Shown piece by piece: positions 1 to 10,252 of a DNA stretch of 64,000 bases; within the stretch, counting starts at the first letter, position 1, and each line of letters opens with the position of its first letter. The notes under the pieces were generated by a model. It searched no databases, was not told the DNA's origin, and saw only the letters and a program-made list of their open reading frames with translations. The position numbers and the translations under genes are program-made. The stretch comes from Bosea sp. OAE506 (lineage in GTDB: Bacteria; Pseudomonadota; Alphaproteobacteria; Rhizobiales; Beijerinckiaceae). Location of the stretch: the NCBI RefSeq assembly GCF_040546595.1, contig NZ_JBEPOB010000001.1, positions 4,944,848-5,008,847 of the forward strand, in the 5' to 3' direction.

Positions 1-759
1 CGCGCGGCGCAGGCCCGGATCGTCCGGGTGTCCCTCGACATCGGCATAGAACATCGTCGCCGAGAACTGGCCGTCGACCATGTAGCTCTCGAGCTTGGTC
101 ATGTTGATGCCGTTGGTGGCGAAGCCGCCCATCGCCTTGTAGAGCGCGGCCGGCAGGTTACGGACCTGGAAGATCAGCGTCGTCACCGTCTCCGCGGCGC
201 CCTGGCGGGTGAACTCCGGGTATTTCGAGAGAATGACGAAACGCGTGGTATTGTGCTTCTCGTCCTCGATGTCCTCCATCAGGATCTCGAGGCCGTAGAC
301 TTCGGCCGCGATGCGCGGCGCGATCGCGGCGCGGGTGATGTCGGCCGCTTCCGCCACCTGCCGGGCCGAGCCGGCGGTGTCGGCCGCGACCTCGGCCTTG
401 AGGCCGAGCTTGCGGATGATCTTGCGGCACTGGCCGAGCGCATGGATGTGGCTCTGCACCTTCGTCAACGTCGCCAGGGTCGCGCCCTTCACCGCCATCA
501 GATGGAAGCGGATCGGCAGGAAATGCTCGCCGATGATGTGCAGCCCCGAGCGCGGCAGCAGGTGATGGATGTCCGCGACACGGCCGGCGATCGAATTCTC
601 GATCGGAATCATGCCGTAGCGGGCGGTGCCGTCAGAGACCGCCGCGAGCGCATCCTCGAAGGTGGCGCAGGGCAGAAGCTCGCAATCGGGAAAGACCTGC
701 AGGGCCGCCTGGGAGGAGAAGGCGCCGGGTTCGCCCTGGTAGGAAACGATGATGGTCAT
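1..759 (-). CDS. pheA: prephenate dehydratase, 3' end beyond the window
   Basis: Converts prephenate to phenylpyruvate in phenylalanine synthesis, in the cytoplasm. The minus-strand frame opens at an ATG ending at 759 with MTIIVSYQGEPGAFS, the usual start of stand-alone prephenate dehydratases. It runs open to base 1 (253 codons), so the C-terminus is missing. The catalytic TRF motif is visible in HNTTRFVIL, and a C-terminal ACT-type regulatory domain begins around GINMTKLESYMVDG; ACT domains of this family bind phenylalanine for feedback control. kdsB lies upstream on the same strand, 18 nt away, so the two are probably cotranscribed. Family identification is firm; the end of the gene is not seen. 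Confidence 0.93.
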   Translation of the reverse strand, partial: MTIIVSYQGEPGAFSSQAALQVFPDCELLPCATFEDALAAVSDGTARYGMIPIENSIAGRVADIHHLLPRSGLHIIGEHFLPIRFHLMAVKGATLATLTKVQSHIHALGQCRKIIRKLGLKAEVAADTAGSARQVAEAADITRAAIAPRIAAEVYGLEILMEDIEDEKHNTTRFVILSKYPEFTRQGAAETVTTLIFQVRNLPAALYKAMGGFATNGINMTKLESYMVDGQFSATMFYADVEGHPDDPGLRRA

Positions 760-777
760 GAATGCGGCTCTCGGACT

Positions 778-1515
778 TCAGGCGCTGGTCTTCAGGACCG
801 CGCGGGCGCGGTCGAGGTCGGGGGGCGTGTCGACGCCGCGGGGGACGTGGTCGATGATCATGGCGTCGATGCGCATGCCGTCTTCCAGCGCGCGCAGTTG
901 CTCGAGGCTCTCGCGCTTCTCGAGCGTCGATTGCGGAAGGCTGACGAAACGGTCGAGCGCGCGGCGGCGATAGGCGTAGATGCCGACATGGTGGTAGAGC
1001 GGCCCCTCGCCATAGGGGGCCGTGGCACGGGTGAAATAGAGCGCCCGCAGCCGGCCCGGCGCCACGGGGCTGCCGACCATCTTGACGACGCTCGGCGCGG
1101 TCTTCTCCTCGTCATCGGTGATGAGCCCCACCAGCGTGGCGATCTGCACCGCCGGATCGGCCAGCGGCGTGATCGCGGCCGCAATGGCGACCGGCTCCAG
1201 CGTCGGGAAGTCGCCCTGTACGTTGACGATAACGTCGTGGAGGCCGTTAGGATCCAGGATATCGGCCGCCTCCTTGATCCGGTCGGAGCCCGACGGGTGA
1301 TCGACGCTGGTCATCACCGCGACGCCGCCGACGGCCTCGACGGCGGCGAGGATCTCGGTCGAGTCGGTCGCGACCGCGACGGGGCCGATGCCCGCCGCGA
1401 CGGCGCGGCGCCAGACGCGGACGATCATCGGCTCACCATGGATATCGGCCAGCGGCTTGCCGGGAAGGCGCGTCGCTCTCAGGCGGGCAGGGATCAGGAT
1501 CAGCGGGTCCGACAT
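778..1515 (-). CDS. kdsB: 3-deoxy-manno-octulosonate cytidylyltransferase (CMP-Kdo synthetase)
   Basis: Activates Kdo with CTP to give CMP-Kdo for the lipopolysaccharide inner core, in the cytoplasm. The 245-residue protein begins [20 protein letters not shown], the nucleotide-binding N-terminus typical of KdsB, and carries the VNVQGDFP segment equivalent to the VQGDEP motif of the family. The open frame extends 18 codons further upstream, but that stretch is Arg/Ala-rich and lies outside the usual family start, so the ATG ending at 1515 is preferred. Length is normal for the family. It precedes pheA on the same strand. Confidence 0.93.
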   Translation of the reverse strand: MSDPLILIPARLRATRLPGKPLADIHGEPMIVRVWRRAVAAGIGPVAVATDSTEILAAVEAVGGVAVMTSVDHPSGSDRIKEAADILDPNGLHDVIVNVQGDFPTLEPVAIAAAITPLADPAVQIATLVGLITDDEEKTAPSVVKMVGSPVAPGRLRALYFTRATAPYGEGPLYHHVGIYAYRRRALDRFVSLPQSTLEKRESLEQLRALEDGMRIDAMIIDHVPRGVDTPPDLDRARAVLKTSA

Positions 1516-1717
1516 GATGGCTGGCAGGGCTCGGTGGCGGCGGCGCGCAGGCGCGGCACGAGGCGTCAAAAGGTCTCAAAGCGGAGCGTGCTTATACGAG
1601 TTGCAATGAGGCGCGCAAAGCGGTTAAGCAACGCGCGGGTGTCGGCCCTTTCCGGGTCCGCACAACGCTGTCTTGCTTCCTGTGCCGGGCGCACGGGCGG
1701 CCGAGGGTTCGGATACG

Positions 1718-2257
1718 ATGGATATCGAAACCAACAAGATCGCCGGTGCCGTTCTCGCGACGCTGCTGGTGGTGATGGGCCTCAACATGACGGCCGGCAT
1801 CGTGTTCGCGCCGAAGAAGCCCGCCGTGCCGGGCTTCGACCTGCCGAGCGACGAGCCGGTGGCCGCCGCTGCCGCCCCGGCCGCTGCAGCCGACGAGCCG
1901 ATCGCGGTCCGCCTCGCCAAGGCCGATGTGGCGCGCGGCGAAAAGGCCGTCGGCGCCTGCAAGGCCTGCCACACCTTCGAGAAGGGCGGCGCCAACAAGA
2001 TCGGCCCGCATCTCTATGACGTCTATGCCCGCAACAAGGGCTCGGTCGACGGCTTCGCCTATTCTGCGGCGATGAAGGGCAAGTCGAGCGAGAAGTGGGA
2101 GGCCGATCAGCTCGACGGCTTCCTGAAGAACCCGAAGGCCTATCTGCCCGGCACGATCATGGCCTATGCCGGTGTCGGCCGCCCCGATACCCGCGCCGAC
2201 ATGGTTGCCTATCTCAACTCGCTCGCCGACGCGCCCAAGCCGCTGCCCAAGCCCTGA
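1718..2257 (+). CDS. membrane-anchored class I cytochrome c (c2-like)
   Basis: A 179-residue electron-transfer protein. Residues 8-30 form one N-terminal hydrophobic segment that looks like an uncleaved anchor. A Pro/Ala-rich linker (about 33-62) leads to a cytochrome c domain with the haem site CKACH at residues 81-85 and a likely distal Met near IMAYAGV. This layout matches the CycM / cytochrome c2-like membrane cytochromes of alphaproteobacteria that link the bc1 complex and terminal oxidases. The periplasmic location is inferred from that family. The frame extends 15 codons upstream, but the ATG at 1718 starts the conserved MDIETNKI-type N-terminus. It is divergent from kdsB and followed by a hairpin terminator. 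Confidence 0.9.
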   Translation: MDIETNKIAGAVLATLLVVMGLNMTAGIVFAPKKPAVPGFDLPSDEPVAAAAAPAAAADEPIAVRLAKADVARGEKAVGACKACHTFEKGGANKIGPHLYDVYARNKGSVDGFAYSAAMKGKSSEKWEADQLDGFLKNPKAYLPGTIMAYAGVGRPDTRADMVAYLNSLADAPKPLPKP

Positions 2258-2290
2258 GCGACAGCGCACCGACGGTCACGCTTCTTTGAA

Positions 2291-2316
2291 GCCGGGCGCA
2301 CCGCCCGGCTTTTTCT
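2291..2316 (+). terminator. intrinsic terminator after the cytochrome c gene
   Basis: An 8-bp perfect stem (GCCGGGCG / CGCCCGGC) with a 3-nt loop is followed by TTTTC. It lies 33 nt after the cytochrome stop codon and before the yej operon. Confidence 0.8.
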
Positions 2317-2449
2317 TTGCCGGCCCGGCGCTTGCGCCGGTCACGGTGTTGCCGCCACGATGATGTGCGATGTTGCGCCTGCCGACAGGGCGGGCCAGAT
2401 GAAACCGGGCGATTCGGACGCCCCGCCATCGACGAGGAGACGCGACACG

Positions 2450-4319
2450 ATGACGATCCGCATGACGCGCCGGCGGGTTCTGGAAGGGGCTGCTCTCCTC
2501 GCGGGCGGCGCGGTGCTGCCGGGCCTGGGAGGACGCGCGATCGCGCAAGGCGTCGAGACGCATGGTCTCTCGACCTTCGGCGAACTCGGACTCCCCGCCG
2601 ATTTTCCGCATTTTCCCTACGTGAACCCCAAGGCGCCGAAGGGCGGCACGCTCACCGTCCAGATCAAGCGCGCCAGCGGCAACCAGAGCTTCGACACCTT
2701 CAACACGCTCAACACCTTCGTGCTGCAGGGCGACGGCGCGGCCGGCATGGATTCCTGCTTCGACAGCCTGATGTCGGGCTCGGGCGACGAGCCAGGCACG
2801 CTCTATGGCCTGCTGGCCAAGAGCGTCGCGGTTTCGGCGGACAGGCTGACCTACCGGTTCCGGCTGCGGCCGGAGGCCCGCTTCCATGACGGCAGCCGCG
2901 TCAGCGCCCGCGACGTCGCCTTCAGCATGAACCTGCTGAAGAGCAAGGGGCACCCCTCCTACCGTCTGATGCTGAACGAGCTCGCCTCCGCCACAGCCGA
3001 GAGCGACGACATCTTCGTCGCCCAGCTGACGCCCAAGCGCAGCCGCGATCTGCACCTGATCGTCGCCGGGCTGCCGGTCTTCTCGGAGAAATACTGGTCG
3101 ACCCGCAATTTCGAGGCCTCGACGCTGGAGGCGCCGCTCGGCTCGGGCCCCTACAAGGTCGGACGCTTCGAACAGGGCCGCTTCATCGAGTTCGAGCGCG
3201 TGGCGGACTACTGGGGGCGCGACCTGCCGGTGAATATCGGCGTCAACAATTTCGACCGGGTGCGCTGGGAGTACTTCCGCGACCGGCAGGTGGCGTTCGA
3301 GGCCTTCAAGAGCGGCGTCATCACCTTCCAGGAGGAGTTCACCTCCCGCATCTGGGCGACGGGCTACGACTTCCCTGCCCTGCATGAGGGCAAGGTCAAG
3401 AAGGAGAGCCTGCCGAAGACCGACCCGACGGGCTCGCAGGGCTGGATCTTCAACCTGCGCCGCGAGAAATTCGCCGATCCGCGCATCCGCGAGGCGCTCG
3501 GGCTGTGCTTCGATTTCGAATGGACGAACAAGAACATCATGTTCTCGTCCTTCGCCCGGATGACCTCCTATTTCGAGAACTCGGATTCGAAGGCAGCCGG
3601 CCTGCCTTCGCCCGCGGAACTCAAGCTGCTCGAGCCCTTCCGCGGCAATGGTTCCCGACGAGGTCTTCGGCGAGCCCTTCCTGCCGCCGGTCTCGGACGG
3701 CTCCGGCAGCGACCGCGCCCTGCTGCGCCGCGCCGACGAGATGTTCCGTGCCGCCGGCTGCAAGCGCGACGGCAATGTGCTGAAGCTGCCGAACGGCCAG
3801 CCCTTCGAGATCGAGTTCCTCGATTCGCAGGGCGCGCTGCAGCCCCATACCCAGCCCTTCCAGGCCAATCTGAAGCGGCTCGGCATCACCGCGACCTCGC
3901 GGATCGTCGATGGCGCGCAATATCAGCGCCGCCTCGACGAGTTCGATTTCGACATCATCAGCCGGGCGCTCGGCGGCAGCGCCATTCCCAGCGACAGCCT
4001 GCGCATCGTCTATGGCTCGGAGGCCGCGAAGACGCGCGGCTCGCGCAATGTCGGCGGCGTCAGCCACCCGGCCATCGACGCGATGATCGAGGCGGTCGGC
4101 CAGGCCGACAGCTATGCCGAGGTCGTCGTCGCGGCCAAATGCCTCGACCGCATCCTGCGCGCCGGCCGCTACTGGATCCCGATGTGGTGGAATCCCACCG
4201 AGTGGCTAGCCTATTGGGACATGTTCGACCGCCCGCAGACCAAGCCGAAATTCGGCTCGGGCGCGCCGGGAATCTGGTGGTACGACGCCGACAAGGCGAA
4301 GCGGATCGGGAAGGCTTAA
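2450..4319 (+). pseudogene. yejA: yejA-type peptide ABC transporter substrate-binding protein, frameshifted
   Basis: Periplasmic binding protein of an oligopeptide/microcin C-type importer (solute-binding family 5). It starts at the ATG at 2450, with a GAGGAG ribosome site about 10 nt upstream. A twin-arginine signal TRRRVLEGA and a hydrophobic stretch end near GRAIAQ. The first frame reads family sequence to LLEPFRGN, then loses homology. The next frame continues with VPDEVFGEPF and PPVSDGSG and ends at 4319. Removing one G of the GG at 3650-3651 restores a single frame (about 622 residues, normal for YejA). The gene is either a real pseudogene or carries a one-base sequence error. yejB follows 6 nt later, so polar effects on the permeases need not occur. 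Confidence 0.88.
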
Positions 4320-4325
4320 GCCGGC

Positions 4326-5423
4326 ATGCTGAGCTATATTGCGCGCCGCATCGCCCTGATGGTGCCGACCCTGTTCGGCATCCTGCTGATCTCCTTCGTG
4401 ATCGTGCAGTTCGCTCCGGGCGGGCCGGTGGAACGGGTCATCTCGCAGCTGCAGAACCCCAATAGCGGCGGCGCGGCCGATCGCGTCGGTGGTGGCTCAG
4501 GCGGCGATGCCGGCGCGCAGGCAGCCGGCGACGCCGGCTCCGCCTATCGCGGCGCACAGGGCCTCGACCCGGCCTTCATCAAGGAGCTCGAGAAACAGTT
4601 CGGCTTCGACAAGCCGGCGCATGAGCGCTTCCTGAAGATGCTCGGCGACTATGTGCGGTTCGATTTCGGCCGCAGCTATTTCCGTGACGCGCCGGTGTTG
4701 CAGTTGATCAAGGAGAAGCTGCCGGTCTCTATCTCGCTCGGGCTGTGGATGACGCTGCTGTCGTATGCGATCTCGATCCCGCTCGGCATCCGCAAGGCGG
4801 TGAAGGACGGGTCGCGCTTCGACACCTGGACGAGCGCTGTCGTCATCGTCGGCTATGCGATCCCGGGCTTTCTCTTCGCGATCCTGCTGATCGTGCTCTT
4901 CGCGGGCGGCTCGTTCTGGCAGATCTTCCCGCTGCGCGGGCTCACCTCCGACAATTTCGCGCAGCTCAGCCTGACGGGCAAAATCCTCGATTATCTCTGG
5001 CACATCGCCCTGCCGGTGACGGCAATGGCGCTCGGCGCCTTCGCGACCTCGACGCTTTTGACCAAGAACTCCTTCCTCGACGAGATCCGCAAGCAATACG
5101 TCCTGACCGCGCGGATGAAGGGACTGTCCGAGCGTGGCGTGCTCTACGGACATGTCTTCCGCAATGCGATGCTGATCGTGATCGCAGGCTTTCCCGGCGC
5201 CTTCGTCGGCGCCCTCTTCGCCGGCTCGCTGCTGATCGAGACGATCTTCTCCCTCGACGGGCTGGGGCTTCTCTCCTTCGAGGCGATCGTCAACCGCGAC
5301 TATCCGGTCGTCTTCGCCAATCTCTACATCTTCTCGCTGATCGGCCTGTTCGTGCACCTCATCACCGACCTCACCTATACCTGGGTCGATCCCCGCATCG
5401 ATTTCGAGACGCGGGAGACCTGA
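4326..5423 (+). CDS. yejB: peptide ABC transporter permease, YejB type
   Basis: Inner-membrane permease of the yejABEF importer (BPD_transp_1 family), 365 residues. The N-terminus [19 protein letters not shown] is the usual first transmembrane segment of DppB/YejB proteins. A Gly/Ala-rich insert (about residues 50-80, [16 protein letters not shown]) is found between helix 1 and the core, as in YejB and unlike the shorter DppB. The EAA-type loop is seen around [22 protein letters not shown]. Five further hydrophobic segments follow. It lies 6 nt after the yejA stop, and yejE begins 1 nt after its own stop, so it is in one operon. Confidence 0.93.
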   Translation: MLSYIARRIALMVPTLFGILLISFVIVQFAPGGPVERVISQLQNPNSGGAADRVGGGSGGDAGAQAAGDAGSAYRGAQGLDPAFIKELEKQFGFDKPAHERFLKMLGDYVRFDFGRSYFRDAPVLQLIKEKLPVSISLGLWMTLLSYAISIPLGIRKAVKDGSRFDTWTSAVVIVGYAIPGFLFAILLIVLFAGGSFWQIFPLRGLTSDNFAQLSLTGKILDYLWHIALPVTAMALGAFATSTLLTKNSFLDEIRKQYVLTARMKGLSERGVLYGHVFRNAMLIVIAGFPGAFVGALFAGSLLIETIFSLDGLGLLSFEAIVNRDYPVVFANLYIFSLIGLFVHLITDLTYTWVDPRIDFETRET

Positions 5424-5424
5424 G

Positions 5425-6600
5425 ATGAGCGACACGCTGATCGCCCCGCCCCCCGCGACCCTGCGTGGCGAGGCGCCGCTGGCCCCGGCCGAAGCCGCCC
5501 AGGGCTGGCTCAAGCTCTCGCCGATCAACCGGCGCAGGCTCAACAACTTCAAGGCCAACCGGCGCGGCTGGTGGTCGCTCTGGATCTTCCTGACCCTGTT
5601 CGTGCTGTCGCTCTTCGCCGAGTTCCTCGCCAACGACCGGCCGCTCATCGTGCGCTACAAAGGCGAGTGGCTGTTTCCGGTCGCGGTGAACTATCCGGAA
5701 GAGAAGTTCGGCGGCTTCCTCGCCACGACGGACTATCGCGACCCCGTCATCGCCAAGGAGATCGGCGCCAACGGCTTTTCGGTCTGGCCGCCGATCCGCT
5801 ACAGCTACCGCACGCACAACCTCGACCTGCCGGTCCCTGCGCCGGCGCCGCCGACCTGGATGCTCAAGGACGAGCAGTGCAAGGGCATCGCGGAGCGGAC
5901 CGGCGGGACAGGCTGCCGCGACATCGAGTGGAACTGGCTCGGCACCGACGACCAGGGCCGCGACGTCGTCGCCCGGCTGATCTACGGTTTCCGCATCTCG
6001 ATCCTGTTCGGGCTGATCCTGTGTGGGATCTCCTCGGTCATCGGCATCACGGCCGGCGCGATCCAGGGCTATTTCGGTGGCTGGACCGACCTCATCTTCC
6101 AGCGCGTGATCGAGATCTGGACCTCGATCCCGGCGCTCTACCTGCTGATCATCGTGGCCGCGATCATCACGCCAAGCTTCTTCGTGCTGCTCGGCATCCT
6201 GCTCCTGTTCTCCTGGGTCGCACTGGTCGGCGTGGTCAGGGCCGAGTTCCTGAGGGCACGCAATTTCGAATATGTCCGCGCGGCGCGGGCGCTCGGGCTC
6301 TCCAACCGCGCCATCATGGTCAAGCATCTGCTGCCCAATGCGATGGTGGCGACGCTGACCTTCCTGCCCTTCATCCTGAACGGCTCGATCACGACCCTGA
6401 CCTCGCTCGACTTCCTCGGCTTCGGCCTGCCGCCCGGCTCGCCCTCGCTCGGAGAGCTCCTGGCGCAGGGCAAATCCAACCTGCAGGCCCCCTGGCTCGG
6501 CCTCTCGGGCTTCGTCGTGATCGCGCTGATGCTCTCGCTGCTGATCTTCATCGGCGAAGCGGTGCGGGATGCGTTCGACCCGCGGAAGACGTTTGCGTGA
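5425..6600 (+). CDS. yejE: peptide ABC transporter permease, YejE type
   Basis: Second permease of the importer, 391 residues (DppC/YejE family). The N-terminal NRRRLNNFKANRRGWWSLW precedes helix 1, followed by a long periplasmic loop containing WPPIRYSYRTHN and the family-typical NWLGTDDQGRDVVARLIYG. The cytoplasmic EAA loop appears as VRAARALGLSNRAIMVKHLLPN. Hydrophobic segments at about 190-215, 225-245, 250-275, 300-330 and 350-375 complete the permease domain. In typical operons yejF follows directly. Here a toxin-antitoxin pair of about 760 nt separates them. Confidence 0.93.
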   Translation: MSDTLIAPPPATLRGEAPLAPAEAAQGWLKLSPINRRRLNNFKANRRGWWSLWIFLTLFVLSLFAEFLANDRPLIVRYKGEWLFPVAVNYPEEKFGGFLATTDYRDPVIAKEIGANGFSVWPPIRYSYRTHNLDLPVPAPAPPTWMLKDEQCKGIAERTGGTGCRDIEWNWLGTDDQGRDVVARLIYGFRISILFGLILCGISSVIGITAGAIQGYFGGWTDLIFQRVIEIWTSIPALYLLIIVAAIITPSFFVLLGILLLFSWVALVGVVRAEFLRARNFEYVRAARALGLSNRAIMVKHLLPNAMVATLTFLPFILNGSITTLTSLDFLGFGLPPGSPSLGELLAQGKSNLQAPWLGLSGFVVIALMLSLLIFIGEAVRDAFDPRKTFA

Positions 6601-6636
6601 AGGCTGTGGTATGATGGTCGCCGTCAGGAGCGAGCG

Positions 6637-6873
6637 ATGAACAGGATCGTCAGGGAGCACTATCCGGTGGAGCGCCTGCCCGAGGATCTGCGGGCAGAAC
6701 TTGGGCTTGCCCAGACGGCCCGGGTCGTTATCGAGACGGAAGACGCTCCATTGAGGCGCGCCGCGAGGGCGGCCGCCATTGCAGAACTGCTTGAGCATCG
6801 CAGTAAGTTGGCACCATCCGCCAATGATTCAGTGGAGCGCGTACGCAAGCTTCGCGATGAGTGGGATGGCTGA
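6637..6873 (+). CDS. small antitoxin-like protein paired with a PIN toxin
   Basis: A 78-residue charged, helical protein starting MNRIVREHYPVERLPEDLR and ending RVRKLRDEWDG. An AGGAG ribosome site lies about 7 nt before the ATG. The segment EHYPVERLPEDLRAELG resembles the N-terminus of antitoxins paired with VapC-type PIN toxins; I recognise the layout rather than a named family. The toxin ATG follows the stop by 8 nt, which is typical of such pairs. The antitoxin would bind and neutralise the toxin and probably repress the shared promoter. A TATGAT sequence at 6610-6615 could be a -10 element for its own promoter, but no good -35 is seen. Base composition is less GC-rich than the yej genes around it. 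Confidence 0.7.
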   Translation: MNRIVREHYPVERLPEDLRAELGLAQTARVVIETEDAPLRRAARAAAIAELLEHRSKLAPSANDSVERVRKLRDEWDG

Positions 6874-6881
6874 CAGCAGCG

Positions 6882-7398
6882 ATGGGGCTCATCTATCTCG
6901 ACGCATGCGCGCTTATCGATGCGAGAGAAAAGTCCACGCCAGAAAGCCAAGCTTTGGTCAACCTGATCGCGCAGGCATCCGGCGCTGACACCCCGTTCAT
7001 TACAAGCGACCTATCCCTTGTTGAGGTCCTTGCCAAACCAATCCAAGGTCTGATGGACCAAACTCCAGAACGAGAGAATCCGACAAAACGTGCGGATCAT
7101 GACTGGTACTTGGGCAACCTGATACCCGATGGCTTGCTTTTCCGAACGAGGCCCTTGCACCGGGACATCCTGCTTCAAGCTGCCATTATGCGCGCGCGAA
7201 ACCCATCTCTGAAAAACGCCCGACGCCATTCATGCTGCGACGGCCTATCACTTCGGCTGCACGCATTTTGTGACGGGAGATACCAGATTGATGAGAAGCA
7301 TCGAACGCGATGACGCTTGGCTCCACTCCCCCCGCAGATTCAGTTTTGTCCAGTTGACGGTTGCGGCCCTCGACACATTGAGAACCGAGCTCAGTTAG
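6882..7398 (+). pseudogene. PIN-domain (VapC-like) toxin, frameshifted
   Basis: PIN ribonuclease-type toxin. The first frame begins MGLIYLDACALID (acidic residue D7) and holds SLVEVLAK (E48). At the five A bases 7212-7216 the frame shifts: SLKNARRH is read instead of the family-like LKTPDAIHAAT. In the +1 frame the missing end is complete, with LKTPDAIHAA, FVTGDTRLM and a stop at 7396-7398, which supply the remaining two acidic residues. One extra A therefore separates the two halves of the active site. As written the product would lack the C-terminal catalytic residues. The restored gene ends on the G that starts the yejF GTG codon. This is either an inactivated toxin or a homopolymer sequence error. 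Confidence 0.78.
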
Positions 7399-9029
7399 TG
7401 ACCCCCTCCCCCCTCCTCTCCGTCCAGGATCTCTCCGTCGCCTTCCGCCAGGGGGGGCGCGAGACGCTCGCAGTCGACCGGGTGTCCTTCGATCTCGCCA
7501 AGGGCGAGACGCTCGCGATTGTCGGCGAGTCCGGCTCGGGCAAGTCGGTCTCGGCGCTGTCGATCCTGAAACTGCTGAACTATCCGGCAGCGCACCACCC
7601 CTCGGGGAGGGTGATGTTCGATGGCCAGGACCTCATCGCCGCCGACGAGGACGCGATGCGCAAGGTGCGCGGCAACGACATCACCATGGTGTTCCAGGAG
7701 CCGATGACCTCGCTCAACCCGCTGCACACGATCCAGCGGCAGATCGGCGAGATCCTCGAGCTTCACAAGGGTCTGCGCGGCGACGCCGCGCGGGCCCGCA
7801 CACTCGAACTGCTGGAACTGGTCGGCATTCGCGACGCTGAAAGCCGGCTCGATGCCTATCCGCACCAGCTTTCCGGCGGCCAGCGCCAGCGCGTGATGAT
7901 CGCGATGGCCCTCGCCAATGAGCCTCACCTCCTGATCGCCGACGAGCCGACCACGGCGCTCGACGTGACCGTGCAGGCGCAGATCCTGAAGCTGCTCAAG
8001 GATCTGCAGACGCGGCTGGGCATGGCGATGCTGTTCATCACCCATGATCTCGGCATCGTCCGCCGCATCGCCGACCGGGTCTGCGTGATGCTGAAGGGCC
8101 AGATCATCGAGCAGGGACCGGTGGCCGAGATCTTCGGCAACCCGCAGCACGCCTATACCAGGCGCCTGATCGCGGCCGAGCCGACCGGGTGCCCCGCCCC
8201 GGTCGCAGATGACGCGGCGACGCTGGTCGAGGCCGGGCCGATCAAGGTCTGGTTCCCGATCAAAAGCGGCTTCCTGCGCCGGACCACGGGTCACGTGAAG
8301 GCTGTCGACGGCATCTCGGTGAGCGTGCGCGAAGGCGAGACACTGGGCGTCGTCGGCGAATCCGGCTCGGGCAAGACGACGCTCGGCCTCGCCATCCTCA
8401 GGCTGATTTCATCGGAGGGGCCGATCCTGTTCCTGGGCGACCGGATCGACGGGCTTTCGGCTTCGCAGGTCCGGCCGAAGCGCAAGGATCTGCAGGTCGT
8501 CTTCCAGGATCCTTACGGATCGCTCTCGCCACGCATGTCGGTGGCCGAGATCGTGGCCGAGGGCCTGACCGTCCAGGCGAAGCAGCAGAGCTATGCGCAG
8601 CGCCGCGAGGTGGTGGCGCAGGCGCTGAGCGATGTCGGCCTCGATCCCTCGGCCATGGACCGCTACCCGCACGAGTTCTCGGGCGGGCAGCGCCAGCGCA
8701 TCGCGATCGCCCGGGCGATGGCGCTCGATCCCAAGTTCGTCGTGCTGGACGAGCCGACCTCGGCGCTCGACATGTCGGTTCAGGTGCAGATCGTCGCGCT
8801 GCTGCGCGACCTGCAGGCGAGGCGCAAGCTGGGCTATCTCTTCATCAGCCACGACCTCAAGGTCGTCCGGGCCATGGCCCACCGGGTGCTCGTGATGCAG
8901 AACGGCAAGGTCGTCGAAGAGGGGCCGGCCGAGGCGATCTTCTCGCGGCCGCGCGAGGCCTATACCCAGGCCCTGCTCGCCGCGGCGCTCAATCTCGAAC
9001 CGGCCGGCGCCGCCGCGGTGAGGGATTGA
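7398..9029 (+). CDS. yejF: peptide ABC transporter, fused dual ATPase (YejF type)
   Basis: Energises the YejBE permease; 543 residues with two ABC domains in one chain. Domain 1 has Walker A GESGSGKS (43-50), signature LSGGQRQRV and Walker B LLIADEPT. Domain 2 has GESGSGKT, signature FSGGQRQRI and FVVLDEPT. Both are intact. The open frame reaches back to 7317, but the first 27 codons overlap the restored toxin reading frame and show no ABC homology. The GTG at 7398, overlapping the toxin stop by one base, begins [16 protein letters not shown], a normal start. Insertion of the toxin pair may therefore have replaced the original upstream region. deoB follows with 2 nt spacing. Confidence 0.92.
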   Translation: MTPSPLLSVQDLSVAFRQGGRETLAVDRVSFDLAKGETLAIVGESGSGKSVSALSILKLLNYPAAHHPSGRVMFDGQDLIAADEDAMRKVRGNDITMVFQEPMTSLNPLHTIQRQIGEILELHKGLRGDAARARTLELLELVGIRDAESRLDAYPHQLSGGQRQRVMIAMALANEPHLLIADEPTTALDVTVQAQILKLLKDLQTRLGMAMLFITHDLGIVRRIADRVCVMLKGQIIEQGPVAEIFGNPQHAYTRRLIAAEPTGCPAPVADDAATLVEAGPIKVWFPIKSGFLRRTTGHVKAVDGISVSVREGETLGVVGESGSGKTTLGLAILRLISSEGPILFLGDRIDGLSASQVRPKRKDLQVVFQDPYGSLSPRMSVAEIVAEGLTVQAKQQSYAQRREVVAQALSDVGLDPSAMDRYPHEFSGGQRQRIAIARAMALDPKFVVLDEPTSALDMSVQVQIVALLRDLQARRKLGYLFISHDLKVVRAMAHRVLVMQNGKVVEEGPAEAIFSRPREAYTQALLAAALNLEPAGAAAVRD

Positions 9030-9031
9030 GC

Positions 9032-10249
9032 ATGGCGCGCGCCATCCTGATCGTGCTCGATTCCGTCGGCTGCGGCGGGGCGGAGGATGCGGCTGCCTAT
9101 GGCGATGCCGGCTCCGATACGCTCGGCCACATCGCCGCCGCCTGCGCAGCGGGAGCCGGTGACCGCGCCGGTCTTCGCAGCGGGCCGCTCGCCCTGCCCC
9201 ATCTCGTGCGCCTGGGGCTCGCCCATGCCTGTGAGGCCTCGACCGGGATCGCTCTGGCGGGCGCAGCCAAGCCTACAAGGCCGGCGGGGCGCCATGGCTA
9301 TGGCGTCGAGCGTAGCCAGGGCAAGGACACGCCCTCAGGCCATTGGGAGATCGCCGGCTGCCCCGTGCCCTTCGCCTGGGGCTACTTCACCGATCTGGAG
9401 AACTCCTTCCCCGGCGAGCTGGTAGCCGCGATCATTCGTGACGGCGGCCTGCCCGGCATCCTCGGCAATCGGCATGCCTCGGGCACGGCGATCATCGACG
9501 ACCTCGCCGTGGAGCACATCGCGACCGGCAAGCCCATCTGCTACACCTCCGTCGATTCCGTGCTTCAGATCGCTGCGCATGAACAGCATTTCGGGCTGGA
9601 GCGGCTCTATGCCCTCTGTCGGACGGTGCGGGGACTGGTCGATCCGCTGCGGATCGGACGCGTGATCGCGCGGCCCTTCGTCGGCAGCCCAGAGACGGGC
9701 TTCACCCGCACCGGCAATCGCAAGGACTTCGCCATTCCGCCGCCAGATGAAACCATCCTGGACCGGCTCGCGGCGCAGGGACGGCCCGTCGTCACCGTCG
9801 GGAAGATCGGCGACATCTTCGCGCATCGCGCCACCGGACAGGAGATCAAGCCCTTCGGGAACGCCGCGATGTTTGAAGCCGCGCTGGCCGCCTGGTCGGA
9901 CCTGCCGGACGGTGGATTCTGCTTCGTGAACCTCGTCGATTTCGACACCGAGTTCGGGCATCGTCGCGACGTGCCGGGCTATGCAGCAGCGCTCGAAGCC
10001 TTCGATGCGATGATTCCGCGGCTCGAAGCGGCGCTGCGCCCCGGCGATCTGGCTGTGCTGACGGCCGACCATGGCAACGACCCGACCTGGCCGGGCACCG
10101 ACCACACGCGCGAGCATGTGCCGATCCTTGCCTTCGGTCCGGGCATCGCGCCCGAGCCGCTGGGCCGGCGTGAGAGCTTCGCTGACATTGCCGCGACCCT
10201 CGGCCACTGGCTCGGCCTCGGCCAGGTTGGCCCCGGCCGCGGCTGGTAG
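9032..10249 (+). CDS. deoB: phosphopentomutase
   Basis: Interconverts (deoxy)ribose 1-phosphate and 5-phosphate in nucleoside salvage; cytoplasmic, two-metal enzyme of the alkaline phosphatase superfamily. The 405-residue protein starts [16 protein letters not shown] (metal and phosphoacceptor region LDSVGCGG) and has the C-terminal metal cluster [23 protein letters not shown] six bases upstream overlaps the yejF stop, but the ATG at 9032 is the better start. Length matches DeoB. Placement behind a peptide importer suggests cotranscription but no obvious joint function. Confidence 0.95.
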   Translation: MARAILIVLDSVGCGGAEDAAAYGDAGSDTLGHIAAACAAGAGDRAGLRSGPLALPHLVRLGLAHACEASTGIALAGAAKPTRPAGRHGYGVERSQGKDTPSGHWEIAGCPVPFAWGYFTDLENSFPGELVAAIIRDGGLPGILGNRHASGTAIIDDLAVEHIATGKPICYTSVDSVLQIAAHEQHFGLERLYALCRTVRGLVDPLRIGRVIARPFVGSPETGFTRTGNRKDFAIPPPDETILDRLAAQGRPVVTVGKIGDIFAHRATGQEIKPFGNAAMFEAALAAWSDLPDGGFCFVNLVDFDTEFGHRRDVPGYAAALEAFDAMIPRLEAALRPGDLAVLTADHGNDPTWPGTDHTREHVPILAFGPGIAPEPLGRRESFADIAATLGHWLGLGQVGPGRGW

Positions 10250-10252
10250 GGC

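Noticed and set aside
28..2019. Long plus-strand open frame across pheA, kdsB and the cytochrome c gene start
   Set aside because: It is antisense or out of frame to three recognised genes and is Arg/Gly/Asp-rich, as expected of shadow frames in GC-rich DNA.
3640..3660. Programmed ribosomal frameshifting in yejA
   Set aside because: There is no slippery heptamer, and family members are encoded in one frame.
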